Shown in pieces: positions 25,513 to 35,920 of a stretch of DNA of 64,000 nt. The notes beneath the pieces were generated by a model, which saw only the letters and a list, made by a program, of their open reading frames with translations, did not search any database and had not been told where the DNA came from. The DNA is from Enterobacter ludwigii. Its GTDB lineage: Bacteria > Pseudomonadota > Gammaproteobacteria > Enterobacterales > Enterobacteriaceae. The position numbers were made by a program, and so were the translations under genes. The stretch is taken from assembly GCA_023023105.1 (NCBI GenBank), contig CP083824.1:620001-684000 (forward strand), written 5' to 3'. Position 1 is the first letter of the stretch. Each line of letters starts with the position of its first letter.

Positions 25513-27120
25513 ATGACTTTATCTCTCTCTGTTTCAGGCCAGCAGTTTATCGCCGGCCGCCGCGTGGCAAGCGGTGAGGCGACGCTGCCGGGCCTGCGTG
25601 CCGCTGACGGTGAACCCACCGGATACCGCTTTTACCCGGCCTCCCGCGAGGAGGCCGCCGCCGCGGCGCTGGCGGCAGAACAGGCATTTCCGATCTATTC
25701 ACAGACGTCACCCGAGGTACGAGCCCGCTTTCTCGAAACTCTCGCCGACGAGCTGGATTTACTCGGCGATGAATTTTTCGCGATAGCCCATCAGGAGACG
25801 GCGCTGCCGCTGCCGCGCTTGCAGGGAGAGCGTGCCCGGACCAGCAATCAGCTGCGTATGTTCGCTGGCGTGCTGCGTCGGGGTGATGCCTTCGGCGTGC
25901 GCATTGATACCGCACTCCCTGCGCGCCAGCCGCTGCCGCGCCCGGATCTGCGCCAGTATCTGACGGCGCTGGGCCCGGTGGCAGTATTCGGTGCCAGCAA
26001 TTTCCCGCTGGCTTTCTCCACCGCAGGGGGCGATACCGCCTCTGCGCTGGCGGCGGGCTGCCCGGTGGTGGTGAAGGCTCATCCGGGGCATATGGCAACG
26101 GCAGAACTCACCGCTCAGGCCATTGTGCGTGCGGTGGAGAAAGTCGCCCTTCCTGCGGGCGTTTTTAACATGATTTTCGGCACCGACATTGGCGCAGAGC
26201 TGGTGCGTCACCCGGCGATCCAGGCGGTCGGGTTTACCGGTTCTTTGCGCGGCGGTAAGGCGCTCTGGCTGCTTGCGCAGCAGCGTCCGCAGCCGATCCC
26301 GGTCTTTGCGGAGATGTCAGCCATTAACCCGCTGATTATCCTGCCACAGGCGTTAGCCACCCGGGCAGAGGAGCTGGCGAAGGAACTGGTGGCCTCTTTT
26401 ACCCTCGGCAGCGGGCAGTTTTGTACCAAGCCCGGGCTGATCCTGGCCTTGCGTGGCGAAGGCATGACCCGCTTCACGCAGGCGCTGAAGGAGGCGGTGG
26501 ATCAGGCTCCGGCACAGACCATGCTCAATGCCCCGACCCTTGCCCACTACGAAGAAGGCGTCAGTGCGTTTGAGGCGCATCCCGCGATTCAGCGGCTGGC
26601 AGGCTCTGATGATTCTGTTAGCGGACGCGCGCAGGCTCGCCTGTATCAGGCCCCGGTTTCGCTGCTGCTGGCGCAGGAGCCTCTGTTGCAGCATGAGGTG
26701 TTTGGTCCGCTGGCGGTGCTGGTTGAGGTGGCTGACGAGGCTGAAATGCAGGCTGTTCTGCGTGCCATCCAGGGGCAGTTGACGGCAACGGTGCACGCCG
26801 AATCCGATGACGGCCCGCTGGCACAACGCCTGCTGCCAGCCCTGAGCGAAAAGGCCGGGCGCGTGCTGTTTAACGGATATCCGACCGGCGTGGAAGTGTG
26901 CGATGCGATGGTGCACGGCGGCCCGTGGCCTGCCACCACCGATTCACGCGGGACCTCCGTCGGAACCCGCTCCATCGAACGTTTTATGCGTCCGGTGTGC
27001 CTGCAGAATGTGCCCGCTGCACTGCTGCCGCCTGCTGTCCAGGATGCTAACCCTCTGAACCTGCTGCGCCTGATTAACGGGCAGTGGACCCGGGAAGCCA
27101 TTTCCCCCTCTGTTGACTGA
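25513..27120 (+). CDS. Aldehyde dehydrogenase, likely 2-oxoglutarate semialdehyde dehydrogenase
   Basis: A 535-residue NAD(P)-dependent aldehyde dehydrogenase of the long KGSADH (type III-like) class. It has the cofactor/oxyanion block GASNFPLAFSTAGGDTASA, VGFTGSLRGG, catalytic Glu in FAEMSAINP, and catalytic Cys in GSGQFCTKPG. It would oxidise 2-oxoglutarate semialdehyde to 2-oxoglutarate, the final step. ATG 25513 is preferred over the GTG at 25507 because CAGGAG then has normal spacing. It follows the deaminase gene by 14 bp. Confidence 0.88.
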   Translation: MTLSLSVSGQQFIAGRRVASGEATLPGLRAADGEPTGYRFYPASREEAAAAALAAEQAFPIYSQTSPEVRARFLETLADELDLLGDEFFAIAHQETALPLPRLQGERARTSNQLRMFAGVLRRGDAFGVRIDTALPARQPLPRPDLRQYLTALGPVAVFGASNFPLAFSTAGGDTASALAAGCPVVVKAHPGHMATAELTAQAIVRAVEKVALPAGVFNMIFGTDIGAELVRHPAIQAVGFTGSLRGGKALWLLAQQRPQPIPVFAEMSAINPLIILPQALATRAEELAKELVASFTLGSGQFCTKPGLILALRGEGMTRFTQALKEAVDQAPAQTMLNAPTLAHYEEGVSAFEAHPAIQRLAGSDDSVSGRAQARLYQAPVSLLLAQEPLLQHEVFGPLAVLVEVADEAEMQAVLRAIQGQLTATVHAESDDGPLAQRLLPALSEKAGRVLFNGYPTGVEVCDAMVHGGPWPATTDSRGTSVGTRSIERFMRPVCLQNVPAALLPPAVQDANPLNLLRLINGQWTREAISPSVD

Positions 27121-27131
27121 AGGGCATGACC

Positions 27132-28733
27132 ATGACGATTCACTCTACGCATCAAACATCGTCCCGCGTTGTTGAGTCAGGGAAATTTAAAAAGCAGCTC
27201 ACGTTAACCGACCTGACGTTTATTGGTCTTGGGGCTATCTTCGGCTCCGGCTGGCTGTTTGCCGCAAGCCATGTGGCCTCGATTGCCGGGCCTGCGGGCA
27301 TTGCCTCGTGGGTTATCGGCGGGATTGCCGTGCTGCTGCTGGGGATTGTCTATTGTGAACTGGGGGCGGCGCTGCCGCGCGCCGGGGGGATCATCCGCTA
27401 TCCGGTGTTTTCCCACGGCGAGCTGATGGGGTATCTGCTGGGCTTTATTACGCTGATTGCGTTCTCAAGCCTGATCTCCATTGAGATTGTTGCCGCGCGC
27501 CAGTACGCGGCCGCCTGGTTCCCGATGCTAACGCAGCCAGGCTCAAGCGATCCGACCCTGCTGGGCTGGGTGGTGCAGTTTTTACTGCTCTGTTTCTTCT
27601 TTGGCCTGAACTACTACAGCGTAAAAACGTTCGCACGCTCCAACAACATCATCAGTATTCTGAAGTTTCTGGTGCCGCTGGCGGTTGTCGTCACCCTGTT
27701 TACCTTTTTCAAACCTGAAAACCTGCACGTTCAGGGGATTGCGCCGTTTGGTATGTCAGGCGTTGAGGCGGCGATCAGCGCCGGGGGGATTATTTTTGCC
27801 TACCTGGGGCTGACACCGATTATCTCTGTGGCGAGCGAAGTACAAAATCCGCAGCGGACCATCCCGGTTGCGCTGATTTTATCGGTGGTGCTGTCGACGA
27901 TTATCTATGTGCTGCTGCAACTGGCGTTTCTTGGCAGTATTCCAACCGGGATGCTCGGCAGCGGCTGGGCGGAGATCAGCAAACAGTTCTCGCTGCCTTA
28001 TCGCGATATCGCCATTACGCTCGGTATGGGCTGGCTGGCATTTATGGTGGTGTGCGATGCGATTGTCTCCCCGAGCGGCACCGGCAATATCTATATGAAC
28101 GCGACGCCGCGCGTGATTTACGGCTGGGCGAAAGCGGGGACGTTCTTTAAGGCGTTTACCCACATTGATAAAGAGTCCGGCATTCCGCGTCCGGCGCTGT
28201 GGCTGACCTTCGCCATGTCTATCTTCTGGACGCTACCGTTCCCGTCCTGGGAGCAGTTGATTAGCGTGGTGTCGGCGGCGCTGGTGTTGAGCTATGCCAT
28301 TGCCCCTGTCACGGCGGCGGGGCTGCGCCGTAATGCGCCCGATCTGCCGCGCCCGTTCCGCGTGCGTGCCTTCGGGATTATCGGCCCGGTGTCGTTTGTG
28401 ATTTCAGCCCTGATTGTCTTCTGGTCTGGCTGGGGGACGCTGTCATGGCTGCTGGGGTTGCAGATTGTGATGTTCGTGGTCTACGTGCTGTGCAAAGCAA
28501 AAGTGCCTGTCCACACCGTGAGTCTGGCGCAGCAGGTGAAATCGTCCCTGTGGCTCATCGCTTTCTACGCGCTGATTATGCTGTTCTCGTGGCTGGGCAG
28601 TTTTGGCGGCACAGGGGTGATTGGTCATCCGTGGGATACGGTGGTGGTGGCGGTGATGTCGCTGGGCATTTACTACTGGGGCGAGCGAACCTGTCTGCCA
28701 CAGGCTAACTTTACCGGAGACGAAGAAGAGTAG
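27132..28733 (+). CDS. APC-superfamily amino acid permease, likely hydroxyproline importer
   Basis: A 533-residue inner membrane permease with about 12 hydrophobic segments and the APC N-terminal signature (LTLTDLTFIGLGAIFGSGWLFAASHVA near residue 25). This subgroup (aspartate:proton symporter YveA-like) carries amino acids with protons. Its place within the hydroxyproline genes suggests uptake of 4-hydroxyproline or proline (inference). Of two ATGs (27126 and 27132) the second is 7 nt from AGGG and is chosen. It starts 11 bp after the dehydrogenase stop. Confidence 0.85.
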   Translation: MTIHSTHQTSSRVVESGKFKKQLTLTDLTFIGLGAIFGSGWLFAASHVASIAGPAGIASWVIGGIAVLLLGIVYCELGAALPRAGGIIRYPVFSHGELMGYLLGFITLIAFSSLISIEIVAARQYAAAWFPMLTQPGSSDPTLLGWVVQFLLLCFFFGLNYYSVKTFARSNNIISILKFLVPLAVVVTLFTFFKPENLHVQGIAPFGMSGVEAAISAGGIIFAYLGLTPIISVASEVQNPQRTIPVALILSVVLSTIIYVLLQLAFLGSIPTGMLGSGWAEISKQFSLPYRDIAITLGMGWLAFMVVCDAIVSPSGTGNIYMNATPRVIYGWAKAGTFFKAFTHIDKESGIPRPALWLTFAMSIFWTLPFPSWEQLISVVSAALVLSYAIAPVTAAGLRRNAPDLPRPFRVRAFGIIGPVSFVISALIVFWSGWGTLSWLLGLQIVMFVVYVLCKAKVPVHTVSLAQQVKSSLWLIAFYALIMLFSWLGSFGGTGVIGHPWDTVVVAVMSLGIYYWGERTCLPQANFTGDEEE

Positions 28734-28744
28734 AGGAGTGGGTC

Positions 28745-29764
28745 ATGGAGATGGTAAACCTCTCGTTAACAGAGGCTTATGCGCTGGCATTTAACGTGCT
28801 GCGCGGGAACGGATTCAGCGAGGCGCACGCCGCCGCGGTGGCGAAAAACGTCACCCACGGCGAGCGCGATGGCTGCGCCTCGCACGGTTTGTGGCGGTTG
28901 CTGGGTATTGTCGAAACGCTGCGTAAAGGGAAGGTGTCACCAGACGCAGAGCCGGCGATCGCCGATATCGCACCCGCCATCGTGAAAGCGGACGCTGGTG
29001 GGGCATTTTCCCTGCTGGCGTTCGAACGTGCGCTGCCGCTGCTGATAGAAAAGGCGCGACACGGTGGTATCGCCGCGCTGGCGATTAACCGCTGCGTGCA
29101 CTTTTCTGCCCTGTTTGCGGACGTTGAACCGCTGACGGAGGCCGGCCTGGTGGCGCTGGCGACCACGCCGAGCCATGCGTGGGTCGCCCCTGCGGGCGGC
29201 ACGCAACCGCTGTTTGGCACGAACCCGATTGCTTTTGGCTGGCCACGCGGCGATAAGCCGCCGTTTATTTTTGATATGGCCACCAGCGCGGCGGCGCGGG
29301 GTGAAATCCAGCTGCATCAGCGCGCGGGTAAACCCGTGCCGGAAGGATGGGGGATCGATGCTCAGGGCAAACCGACGACCGATGCACAGGCTATTCTCGA
29401 CGGCGCGATGTTGACCTTCGGTGGACATAAAGGATCGGTGCTGGCGGCGATGGTGGAGCTGCTTGCCGGGCCGCTGATCGGTGATATGACCAGTGCGGAA
29501 TCGCTGGCGTGGGATGAGGGCGCAGGCGGCCTGCCTTACGGCGGTGAACTGATTCTGGCGCTCGACCCGACGCGTTTTTTGGGGAATGACGCCGCGGCCC
29601 ATCTGGCCCGCGCCGAGACACTCTTCAGCGGGATGACGCAGCAGGGGGCCCGATTGCCGGGAGAGCGCCGCTATCAATCTCGTGAGCGCGCAAACCGTAA
29701 TGGCCTGGAGATAACCCTCACACTTTTCAATGACATATCTGAGCTGCTGAAATCATCATCGTGA
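28745..29764 (+). CDS. Ldh-family NAD(P)H oxidoreductase, possible delta1-pyrroline-2-carboxylate reductase
   Basis: A 339-residue member of the malate/L-lactate dehydrogenase-like family (YlbC/DpkA type), a fold distinct from Rossmann dehydrogenases. Markers: the RDGCASHGLWRL block near residue 42, VAPAGGTQPLFGTNPIAFG near 142, and GGHKGSVLAAMVELL near 227. Relatives reduce cyclic imino acids such as delta1-pyrroline-2-carboxylate to L-proline. In this island it may salvage imino acids from proline or 3-hydroxyproline side reactions (inference). GAGGAG is upstream, 11 bp after the permease stop; last gene of the operon. Confidence 0.78.
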   Translation: MEMVNLSLTEAYALAFNVLRGNGFSEAHAAAVAKNVTHGERDGCASHGLWRLLGIVETLRKGKVSPDAEPAIADIAPAIVKADAGGAFSLLAFERALPLLIEKARHGGIAALAINRCVHFSALFADVEPLTEAGLVALATTPSHAWVAPAGGTQPLFGTNPIAFGWPRGDKPPFIFDMATSAAARGEIQLHQRAGKPVPEGWGIDAQGKPTTDAQAILDGAMLTFGGHKGSVLAAMVELLAGPLIGDMTSAESLAWDEGAGGLPYGGELILALDPTRFLGNDAAAHLARAETLFSGMTQQGARLPGERRYQSRERANRNGLEITLTLFNDISELLKSSS

Positions 29765-29775
29765 TCATCAACACA

Positions 29776-29800
29776 AGAGGAGGGAAATAGTCCCTCTTCT
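29776..29800 (+). terminator. Hairpin after the hydroxyproline operon
   Basis: AGAGGAGGGA (29776-29785) pairs with TCCCTCTTCT (29791-29800) through one G-U, with loop AATAG. A T run follows only after CAGTACG, so it is a weak or imperfect terminator ahead of tsr. Confidence 0.45.
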
Positions 29801-29814
29801 CAGTACGTTTTTCG

Positions 29815-29841
29815 TAAAGTTTTCCCTTTCCAGGCCGAAAA
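29815..29841 (+). promoter_or_regulatory. Sigma-28 (FliA) promoter of tsr
   Basis: TAAA (29815-29818), exactly 15 nt, then GCCGAAAA (29834-29841) matches the flagellar sigma-28 consensus TAAA-N15-GCCGATAA. It is 32 bp before the tsr ATG. Confidence 0.85.
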
Positions 29842-29872
29842 TTCTGTTATCTGTCTGAAGGAAAGAGAAAAC

Positions 29873-31537
29873 ATGTTAAACCGTATCAAGATTGTCACCA
29901 GCCTAATGCTGGTTTTAGCGATATTTGGCCTTTTACAACTCACATCCGGTGTTCTTTTCTTTAACGCTCTGAAGAATGACAAAGAGAACTTCACCGTCCT
30001 GCAAACCATTCGCCAGCAACAATCCACGCTGAACGGCAGCTGGGTGGCGTTGCTGCAAACCCGTAATACCCTGAACCGTGCGGGCATCCGCTATATGATG
30101 GATCAGAGCAATATCGGCAGCGGCGCGACCGTTAACGATTTGATGCAAATCGCGTCTGCGTCTCTGAAACAGGCGGAAAAAAACTGGGCTGACTATGAAG
30201 CCCTGCCGCGCGACTCGCGTCAAAGTGATGCAGACGCGATGGAAATCAAACGTAACTACGATATCTATCACGGTGCGCTGGCGGAGCTGATTCAGCTGCT
30301 GGGCGCAGGTAAAATCAACGCCTTCTTTGACCAGCCGACTCAGAGCTATCAGGACGGTTTTGAGAAGCAGTACGTAAACTACCTGCAGCAGAACGACAAG
30401 CTGTACAAGACCGCCGTTGAGGACAGCAACAGCTCTTACTCTCAGGCTATCTGGGTGCTGATTAGCGTATTGGTTGCCGTTCTGGTGGTGATTGTCGCCG
30501 TCTGGCTGGGTATCAAACAGGCGCTGATCTCTCCGTTGAACCGTCTCATCGACAGCATTCGCCATATCGCCAGCGGCGACCTGGTGAAGCGCATTGATGT
30601 GGAAGGCTCCAACGAGATGGGCGAACTGGCCGATTCACTGCGTCATATGCAGGGTGAGCTGGTGCGTACCGTTGGCGACGTGCGTAATGGCGCGAACGCC
30701 ATTTACAGCGGTGCGAGCGAAATCGCGATGGGCAACAACGATCTCTCCTCCCGTACCGAGCAGCAGGCGGCTTCTCTGGAAGAGACCGCTGCCAGTATGG
30801 AACAGCTGACGGCAACCGTTAAGCAGAACGCCGAAAACGCCCGTCAGGCAAGCCATCTGGCGCTAAGTGCGTCTGAAACGGCGCAGAAAGGCGGTAAAGT
30901 GGTGGATAACGTGGTGCAAACCATGCGTGACATCGCCGGAAGTTCGCAGAAAATTGCCGACATTATCAGCGTAATTGACGGCATTGCTTTCCAGACCAAC
31001 ATTCTGGCACTGAACGCGGCGGTAGAAGCGGCGCGTGCGGGCGAGCAGGGCCGTGGCTTTGCGGTGGTGGCAGGTGAAGTTCGTAACCTGGCGCAGCGCA
31101 GCGCCCAGGCGGCACGTGAAATTAAGAGCCTGATTGAAGACTCTGTTGGCCGTGTGGAAGTGGGCTCTACCCTGGTAGAAAGCGCCGGTGAAACCATGGG
31201 CGAGATCGTTAATGCAGTCACTCGCGTTACCGACATTATGGGTGAAATCGCCTCTGCGTCAGACGAGCAGAGCCGCGGTATTGACCAGGTGGGTCTGGCA
31301 GTCGCAGAGATGGATCGTGTGACCCAGCAGAACGCCTCGCTGGTGGAAGAGTCTGCTGCGGCCGCGGCCGCGCTGGAAGAGCAGGCGAGCCGTCTGACTC
31401 AGGCTGTGGCGGTGTTCCGCATTCAGCAGGAGCAGATGAAAGCGCGCGAGTTCGCTGCGGCTAAAGCGGTTTCCACGCCGGTGATGGCGCGTAAAACCGC
31501 GACTGCCGATTCAGGCGATAACTGGGAAACGTTCTAA
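29873..31537 (+). CDS. tsr: Tsr, serine methyl-accepting chemotaxis protein
   Basis: A 554-residue chemoreceptor. TM1 lies at residues about 8-30, followed by a periplasmic four-helix ligand domain (with R-T-x-x-N near 62-66), TM2 near 190-212, a HAMP domain, and a long coiled coil. The hairpin tip is [21 protein letters not shown], and the C-terminal CheR/CheB docking pentapeptide is NWETF. It senses L-serine and AI-2 and signals to CheA/CheW at the cell pole (established for E. coli Tsr). A sigma-28 promoter precedes it. Its stop overlaps that of the convergent acetyltransferase gene by 3 nt. Confidence 0.95.
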   Translation: MLNRIKIVTSLMLVLAIFGLLQLTSGVLFFNALKNDKENFTVLQTIRQQQSTLNGSWVALLQTRNTLNRAGIRYMMDQSNIGSGATVNDLMQIASASLKQAEKNWADYEALPRDSRQSDADAMEIKRNYDIYHGALAELIQLLGAGKINAFFDQPTQSYQDGFEKQYVNYLQQNDKLYKTAVEDSNSSYSQAIWVLISVLVAVLVVIVAVWLGIKQALISPLNRLIDSIRHIASGDLVKRIDVEGSNEMGELADSLRHMQGELVRTVGDVRNGANAIYSGASEIAMGNNDLSSRTEQQAASLEETAASMEQLTATVKQNAENARQASHLALSASETAQKGGKVVDNVVQTMRDIAGSSQKIADIISVIDGIAFQTNILALNAAVEAARAGEQGRGFAVVAGEVRNLAQRSAQAAREIKSLIEDSVGRVEVGSTLVESAGETMGEIVNAVTRVTDIMGEIASASDEQSRGIDQVGLAVAEMDRVTQQNASLVEESAAAAAALEEQASRLTQAVAVFRIQQEQMKAREFAAAKAVSTPVMARKTATADSGDNWETF

Positions 31538-32055
31538 TTAAGTGACAGGCGCATGGCACAGCGGGATTCATACGCTAAGCCATGCGCCGCTTCATCCTCT
31601 CTTTTCTGACGCAGTTCTGGCGTTAGCTCAGCAATTTGTTCAAATCCCAACCGCGCATAGAACGGCGCATTCCACGGGACGTCCCGGAACGTCGTTAACG
31701 TCAGCGACGTTAGCCCTAGCTTACGGGCATGGTCAGCCACACAGGCGATGAGCTGTCGGCCAATCCCTTTTCCCTGCCAGTCCAGATCAACCGAAAGCTC
31801 CACGATAAACAGCGATGAAGAGTGTGCTTCGGTGAGGATAAACCCCACGGGGCGGTCATTCGCCAGCGCCAGCCAGCTTTGCCCGCGTTCGGCATACTCA
31901 AGATGCTGCTCAGCGGAAATGACCTCACCCTCGGCAAGCCAGGCGAGCTCCGGATAGCGTCGAAAACGTTCCCCCGCCGCGCGTTCAATGGCGGGCAGGG
32001 CGTAAACGTCGTCACAGCGAGTTGGCCGAACGGTTATGTTAAGGGGGACGGTCAT
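31534..32055 (-). CDS. GNAT-family N-acetyltransferase
   Basis: A 173-residue acetyl-CoA-dependent acetyltransferase. Motif A is visible as [15 protein letters not shown] (Q/R-x-x-G-x-G/A acetyl-CoA loop) and motif B as [11 protein letters not shown]. The substrate is unknown. The start ATG overlaps the opgB stop by 1 nt (TAATG), so it is co-translated with opgB. This gene occupies the place of the lgo genes that lie between tsr and opgB in E. coli K-12. Confidence 0.88.
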   Translation of the reverse strand: MTVPLNITVRPTRCDDVYALPAIERAAGERFRRYPELAWLAEGEVISAEQHLEYAERGQSWLALANDRPVGFILTEAHSSSLFIVELSVDLDWQGKGIGRQLIACVADHARKLGLTSLTLTTFRDVPWNAPFYARLGFEQIAELTPELRQKREDEAAHGLAYESRCAMRLSLN

Positions 32056-34346
32056 TAGCCTGCATTACTCACAATTTTAATTTCGACCATACCTACCCCC
32101 AGCTGACGCGGTGAATGGCCGAGGATATTCCCGTCATTCGTGGACTGCGGGTCTGGCGGCACAATCACCAGGGTATTGCTGCGGGATGGATTCTCAAAAT
32201 GAAGCGTGTGAGTGGTCACTTCGTTTCCAAGCGTTAGCATCTGCTCTTGATCGCCCACGCGCACGGGCACGGGCTTATTTGCATTGGAGCCATACGCCCT
32301 GGCCGTGATCACCAGGTCAAATTGTTCTGGCAGGGGATGGGTGTACTCAATTTTCACCTCGTTGCCCAACTGCGCATTTGACCAGCGTCCCCAGGACTCC
32401 GGACGTGAGATGCCGCTAAACTGTTTCACCTCTTCCGGCGCGCCGGCCACGTTAAAGATAAAGCTGTCCGCCTTGTAGCGAATATCGTTATCGACGATTT
32501 TCAGCATGTCGACGTTGTGCTGGTAGCGTGCGGTATCAATCACCGTATCTTTAAACGCGGTTTTGCCTTTCCACTGGGCTTTATCCACATGCTGCACGGT
32601 TTGCTCCCCGCCAAGCTGGCCCTGAGAAACACACCAGTCGGTAGAAAGCGCCAGCGGCTGTGACCAGAGTTGGCCCATTTTGTAACATTTGTCGACCCAG
32701 ACGAAGTTATCGCGAGGGGCAAAGTCAGCCAGCTGGAAACGCAGTGGGGCGGAATACTCACTTTCCGGCAGCGGTTCGACGCGATTGTCCGACACGCGCA
32801 CCAGCAGCGGCAGGCGGAAGCTGCTGCCCGAGAAGGCAATCGTGTTTTTATTTTGATCGATGGTGAAATCTTTCATCTCTTTCGGGAAGTTCCACAGGCG
32901 GATGATGTCTGGCTTCCACGCGAGGATTTTTTCCTTCATGTTGAGGAAGACTTCAGAGAGAGATTGCCCCGACAACGTGCTGCGGCCCAGACCAATAAAG
33001 TTGTCTCCGCCCAGAATGTCCAGCACGGTCGCGCCGTTATCCATTGAGTTACGTTTGGTGGCAATCACTTCCTGTTGCGGCTGGTCGCCGCGAAGTACGA
33101 AGAACAGATTGCTGCGATCCTGCTTGTTGAGTTGATCCCATGCGCTGTTTTTCATCGCCAGATGGTCAGACGAAACGACGATGACGGTATTTTTAAAATA
33201 CGGTGAAGCTTTGATTTTCTCGACCAGTGCGGCGATATGCTCCTGGCTACAGGTGACGGCGCTGAAAGATTTGTTGTTTTTGCCGCCGACATCATAGCTT
33301 CTGCGTTTACAGGTACGTGAGACGAACCCGTCCGGGTGGTGCGTATCCACGGTCAGAGCAAAAAGGGAGAAGCGCTTACCCGAGCGGGAAAGTTCTTCGA
33401 ATTTCTTCCAGGTTTCGTCCAGCACCGTATCGTCGTAGAAGCCCCAGTCGTTACGGTAGTTTGGATCGGCAACTGTCGTTTTTAACTCCTCTGAGCCATA
33501 CAGGTGGTCAAAACCGTGGGACTTCAGGAACACATCTTTTCCGGCAAAGCGCAGGTTCGCCCCCTGGACAAAATAGTTTTCATAGCCGGAGTTTTTCAGA
33601 ATATCGCCCAGGCAAACATTCTGCGGGAAGAATGTCGACATCGAGGCTGAGGCGTTCCCTTCAAAAGGTGCAAACAGCGGGATACCACACTGGGAGGCAA
33701 CCATTCCGGCGATAGTGTAATCCGTGCCGGGCAGCTGCATGGTGTGGCTGAAATCAAGACCTTCGTTTTTCAACGCGCCCAGCTCTGGTGTCAGGTTCGG
33801 GAACGCGTCGTTATCAAAGTACGTGCGCTCCAGGCTTTCGCCGTAGATATAGACCAGGTTGAGTTTCGGGCTGGCGATCGTTTTCGACGGCTCTTTGTAG
33901 TAGGCCACGAAATCCGGATCGCCGTCGCGCGACTGGGACTTTACCAGCTCGGCGATCTGATGGAATGCGGGACTGGCGTCGACTGAGGCCAGTGCCAGGA
34001 AAAGCGCCAGCAGGCTGTAACCATGATGGTGCGGATGATGGCGACGTCGCCGCAGTACCCAGGCCAGTGTGCCAAAAACGACCACCAGCGCCACAACCAG
34101 GCCCAGCCCAGGAAGAATATACTTACCTACGCCTGCGCCCGTCAGGCTGTTCGTCAGGGTGTAGAGCACCGCATCGTTAATACCGTCACCGGTAAAGTAA
34201 TCGCTGGCGTATAAGGTAATGTTTAAAATAATAAAAATGCCGAGCACCACCAGCGTGGCGATAAACCACCAGGTGTGACGGCCAGCTTTCCAGGCGTAAA
34301 CGCCGACAGAAGCCAGAAAAAGGATAAGAGACATGAATTCAGACAA
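32055..34346 (-). CDS. opgB: OpgB, phosphoglycerol transferase I
   Basis: A 763-residue inner membrane enzyme. Four or so N-terminal membrane segments (residues 1-130) are followed by a periplasmic sulfatase-like/LTA-synthase catalytic domain ([12 protein letters not shown], with the catalytic Thr in the [10 protein letters not shown] region, and [11 protein letters not shown]). It moves phosphoglycerol from phosphatidylglycerol onto periplasmic glucans. I choose TTG at 34346: AGGA lies 7 nt before it, the protein then begins MSEF like E. coli (MSEL, also TTG), and the length equals the E. coli 763. The in-frame ATG at 34352 is only 1 nt from the RBS. Confidence 0.94.
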   Translation of the reverse strand: MSEFMSLILFLASVGVYAWKAGRHTWWFIATLVVLGIFIILNITLYASDYFTGDGINDAVLYTLTNSLTGAGVGKYILPGLGLVVALVVVFGTLAWVLRRRRHHPHHHGYSLLALFLALASVDASPAFHQIAELVKSQSRDGDPDFVAYYKEPSKTIASPKLNLVYIYGESLERTYFDNDAFPNLTPELGALKNEGLDFSHTMQLPGTDYTIAGMVASQCGIPLFAPFEGNASASMSTFFPQNVCLGDILKNSGYENYFVQGANLRFAGKDVFLKSHGFDHLYGSEELKTTVADPNYRNDWGFYDDTVLDETWKKFEELSRSGKRFSLFALTVDTHHPDGFVSRTCKRRSYDVGGKNNKSFSAVTCSQEHIAALVEKIKASPYFKNTVIVVSSDHLAMKNSAWDQLNKQDRSNLFFVLRGDQPQQEVIATKRNSMDNGATVLDILGGDNFIGLGRSTLSGQSLSEVFLNMKEKILAWKPDIIRLWNFPKEMKDFTIDQNKNTIAFSGSSFRLPLLVRVSDNRVEPLPESEYSAPLRFQLADFAPRDNFVWVDKCYKMGQLWSQPLALSTDWCVSQGQLGGEQTVQHVDKAQWKGKTAFKDTVIDTARYQHNVDMLKIVDNDIRYKADSFIFNVAGAPEEVKQFSGISRPESWGRWSNAQLGNEVKIEYTHPLPEQFDLVITARAYGSNANKPVPVRVGDQEQMLTLGNEVTTHTLHFENPSRSNTLVIVPPDPQSTNDGNILGHSPRQLGVGMVEIKIVSNAG

Positions 34347-34615
34347 CAGCATATCCTCATGACGCCAGATGCTTCGCTGGCTAACTGTTTATTTTTAGGT
34401 ACTACAATGTAATTGCGATGTCGTTTAGCTGCAATTCTAGTGTCATGAAAGTGTGCTGTTATTAGGATTTGGTTTAGAAAACCGTTTTTTTGAAGGTGCT
34501 CGCATCCTGACAAACGGACGCTGAGACGGTGGCAGGCAGGGAAAACGCTCATTTAGCGCCGCGTTGCAAGACTATCGCATTAAACGCGGCGTGTTGTGGC
34601 AGAAAATGGGATGGA

Positions 34616-35098
34616 TCAGGAGATGAAATTAACGCCTTGTTTCAGCACCAGATCGCAGGCTTTGGTTTTCACCTGTTTGGCCAGAGAAGAGTTGCCGATG
34701 GTGCTCAGGTTAAGCTGCTGGCCGTTTTTCGCGTTAAGCAGACCCTGAATACCGTCCATGTAGTTGGTATCCGCTTTCTGCTCCTGGGTATCCAGACCCA
34801 GCTTGCCCAGCACCTGGTTTTTGACATTTTGCGCGTCGGTCACGGAGGCCAGCTTTTGCTTCGCGCAATATTCCAGAATGCCCGCCGCGTTGTTCATTGT
34901 ACCCGCACTCAGGCTCTGGGAGCTGTTACCCAGCAGGCTGGTGAGAGAAGATGCGGACAGCCCGCCCTGAGTGCTGCTGCTCTCTTTGGTCAGTTCGTTT
35001 GCTGCGCTTGACAGAGAATCCTGCCAGGACGCCGCTTGCACTGCGCCGGTAACCAACAGGGTGCCTAACAGCGTGCTGATAATAATCTGTTTTTTCAT
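34616..35098 (-). CDS. yjjA: YjjA, DUF2501 secreted protein
   Basis: A 160-residue protein with a signal peptide (MKKQIIISTLLGTLLVTGAVQA, cleavage after VQA) and a mature domain rich in Ser and Gln with two cysteines (EYCAKQK, KACDLV) that may form a disulfide. It is the enterobacterial YjjA (DUF2501) of unknown function, in the conserved place between opgB and dnaC. Confidence 0.92.
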   Translation of the reverse strand: MKKQIIISTLLGTLLVTGAVQAASWQDSLSSAANELTKESSSTQGGLSASSLTSLLGNSSQSLSAGTMNNAAGILEYCAKQKLASVTDAQNVKNQVLGKLGLDTQEQKADTNYMDGIQGLLNAKNGQQLNLSTIGNSSLAKQVKTKACDLVLKQGVNFIS

Positions 35099-35182
35099 CG
35101 TAAATTTCTCAAAAAGGTCCGTTTTGGGCCGGAAGTGATTCCAGTATATACCGCCTTCTCACCATAGATTCCTGGAACTATC

Positions 35183-35920
35183 TTAATACTCTTTTCCGGT
35201 GACGCGGCTACGGTAACTTTCCCAGTCGAAGATGACATACAGGCTGTTACCCAGCTTCATGCGATCCATAACGCGCTCACCCAGTAAGCGGGTCATCTCG
35301 TCGATATTGTGGTTTGTCAGCATACCGGTAGGTCGTTTGGACGAGGAACGGCGGTCGACAATCTGGTTAATGATCACCTTTTCATAACGGGATTCCGTCT
35401 GCACGCCAATCTCGTCGATGACCAGTAAATCGACGTTACTCAGGTCGTTCAGGAGTTGTTCTTCGCTGGTTTCGCGGTTGCTGAAGGTGTCTTTCATCGC
35501 AGACATGATATCGGCCACGGTGATGATGAGCACCGATTTCCCGCGCAGGAGCAGTTCGTTGCAGATAGCGGCAGCGAGGTGATTTTTTCCGGTGCCAGGT
35601 TTGCCGCTAAAGATGAAGCTGGCAATATTACCATCGAATTCATCCACATACTGACGGGCGGCGGCAAGCGCGTTCATCTGCCCGTTGGTCTCAACTTTAT
35701 AATTATCAAATGAGCAGTTCTGATGCAGGGGACGAATACCTGAACGGTTAAAGGTGCGCTGCATTTTCATCGCCCGATTTTCACGGGCGAGCGCGGCGGC
35801 GCGGATCTCTCCTTGCTCTTTTTGCCACGCCAGCAGTTCTTCACCCGTGGTGAAAGCGGGCTTCACGTTGGCAGGCATCATTTTTTGCAGACGTTTCATC
35901 AGGTCGCCGACGTTCTTCAT
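35183..35920 (-). CDS. dnaC: DnaC, replicative helicase loader
   Basis: A 245-residue AAA+ ATPase that loads DnaB helicase onto DNA at oriC and at restart sites. Walker A is [13 protein letters not shown] near residue 103, Walker B is [10 protein letters not shown] near 165, and the N-terminal DnaB-binding segment precedes residue 60. Full length. It overlaps dnaT by 4 nt, the conserved dnaTC pair. Confidence 0.97.
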   Translation of the reverse strand: MKNVGDLMKRLQKMMPANVKPAFTTGEELLAWQKEQGEIRAAALARENRAMKMQRTFNRSGIRPLHQNCSFDNYKVETNGQMNALAAARQYVDEFDGNIASFIFSGKPGTGKNHLAAAICNELLLRGKSVLIITVADIMSAMKDTFSNRETSEEQLLNDLSNVDLLVIDEIGVQTESRYEKVIINQIVDRRSSSKRPTGMLTNHNIDEMTRLLGERVMDRMKLGNSLYVIFDWESYRSRVTGKEY

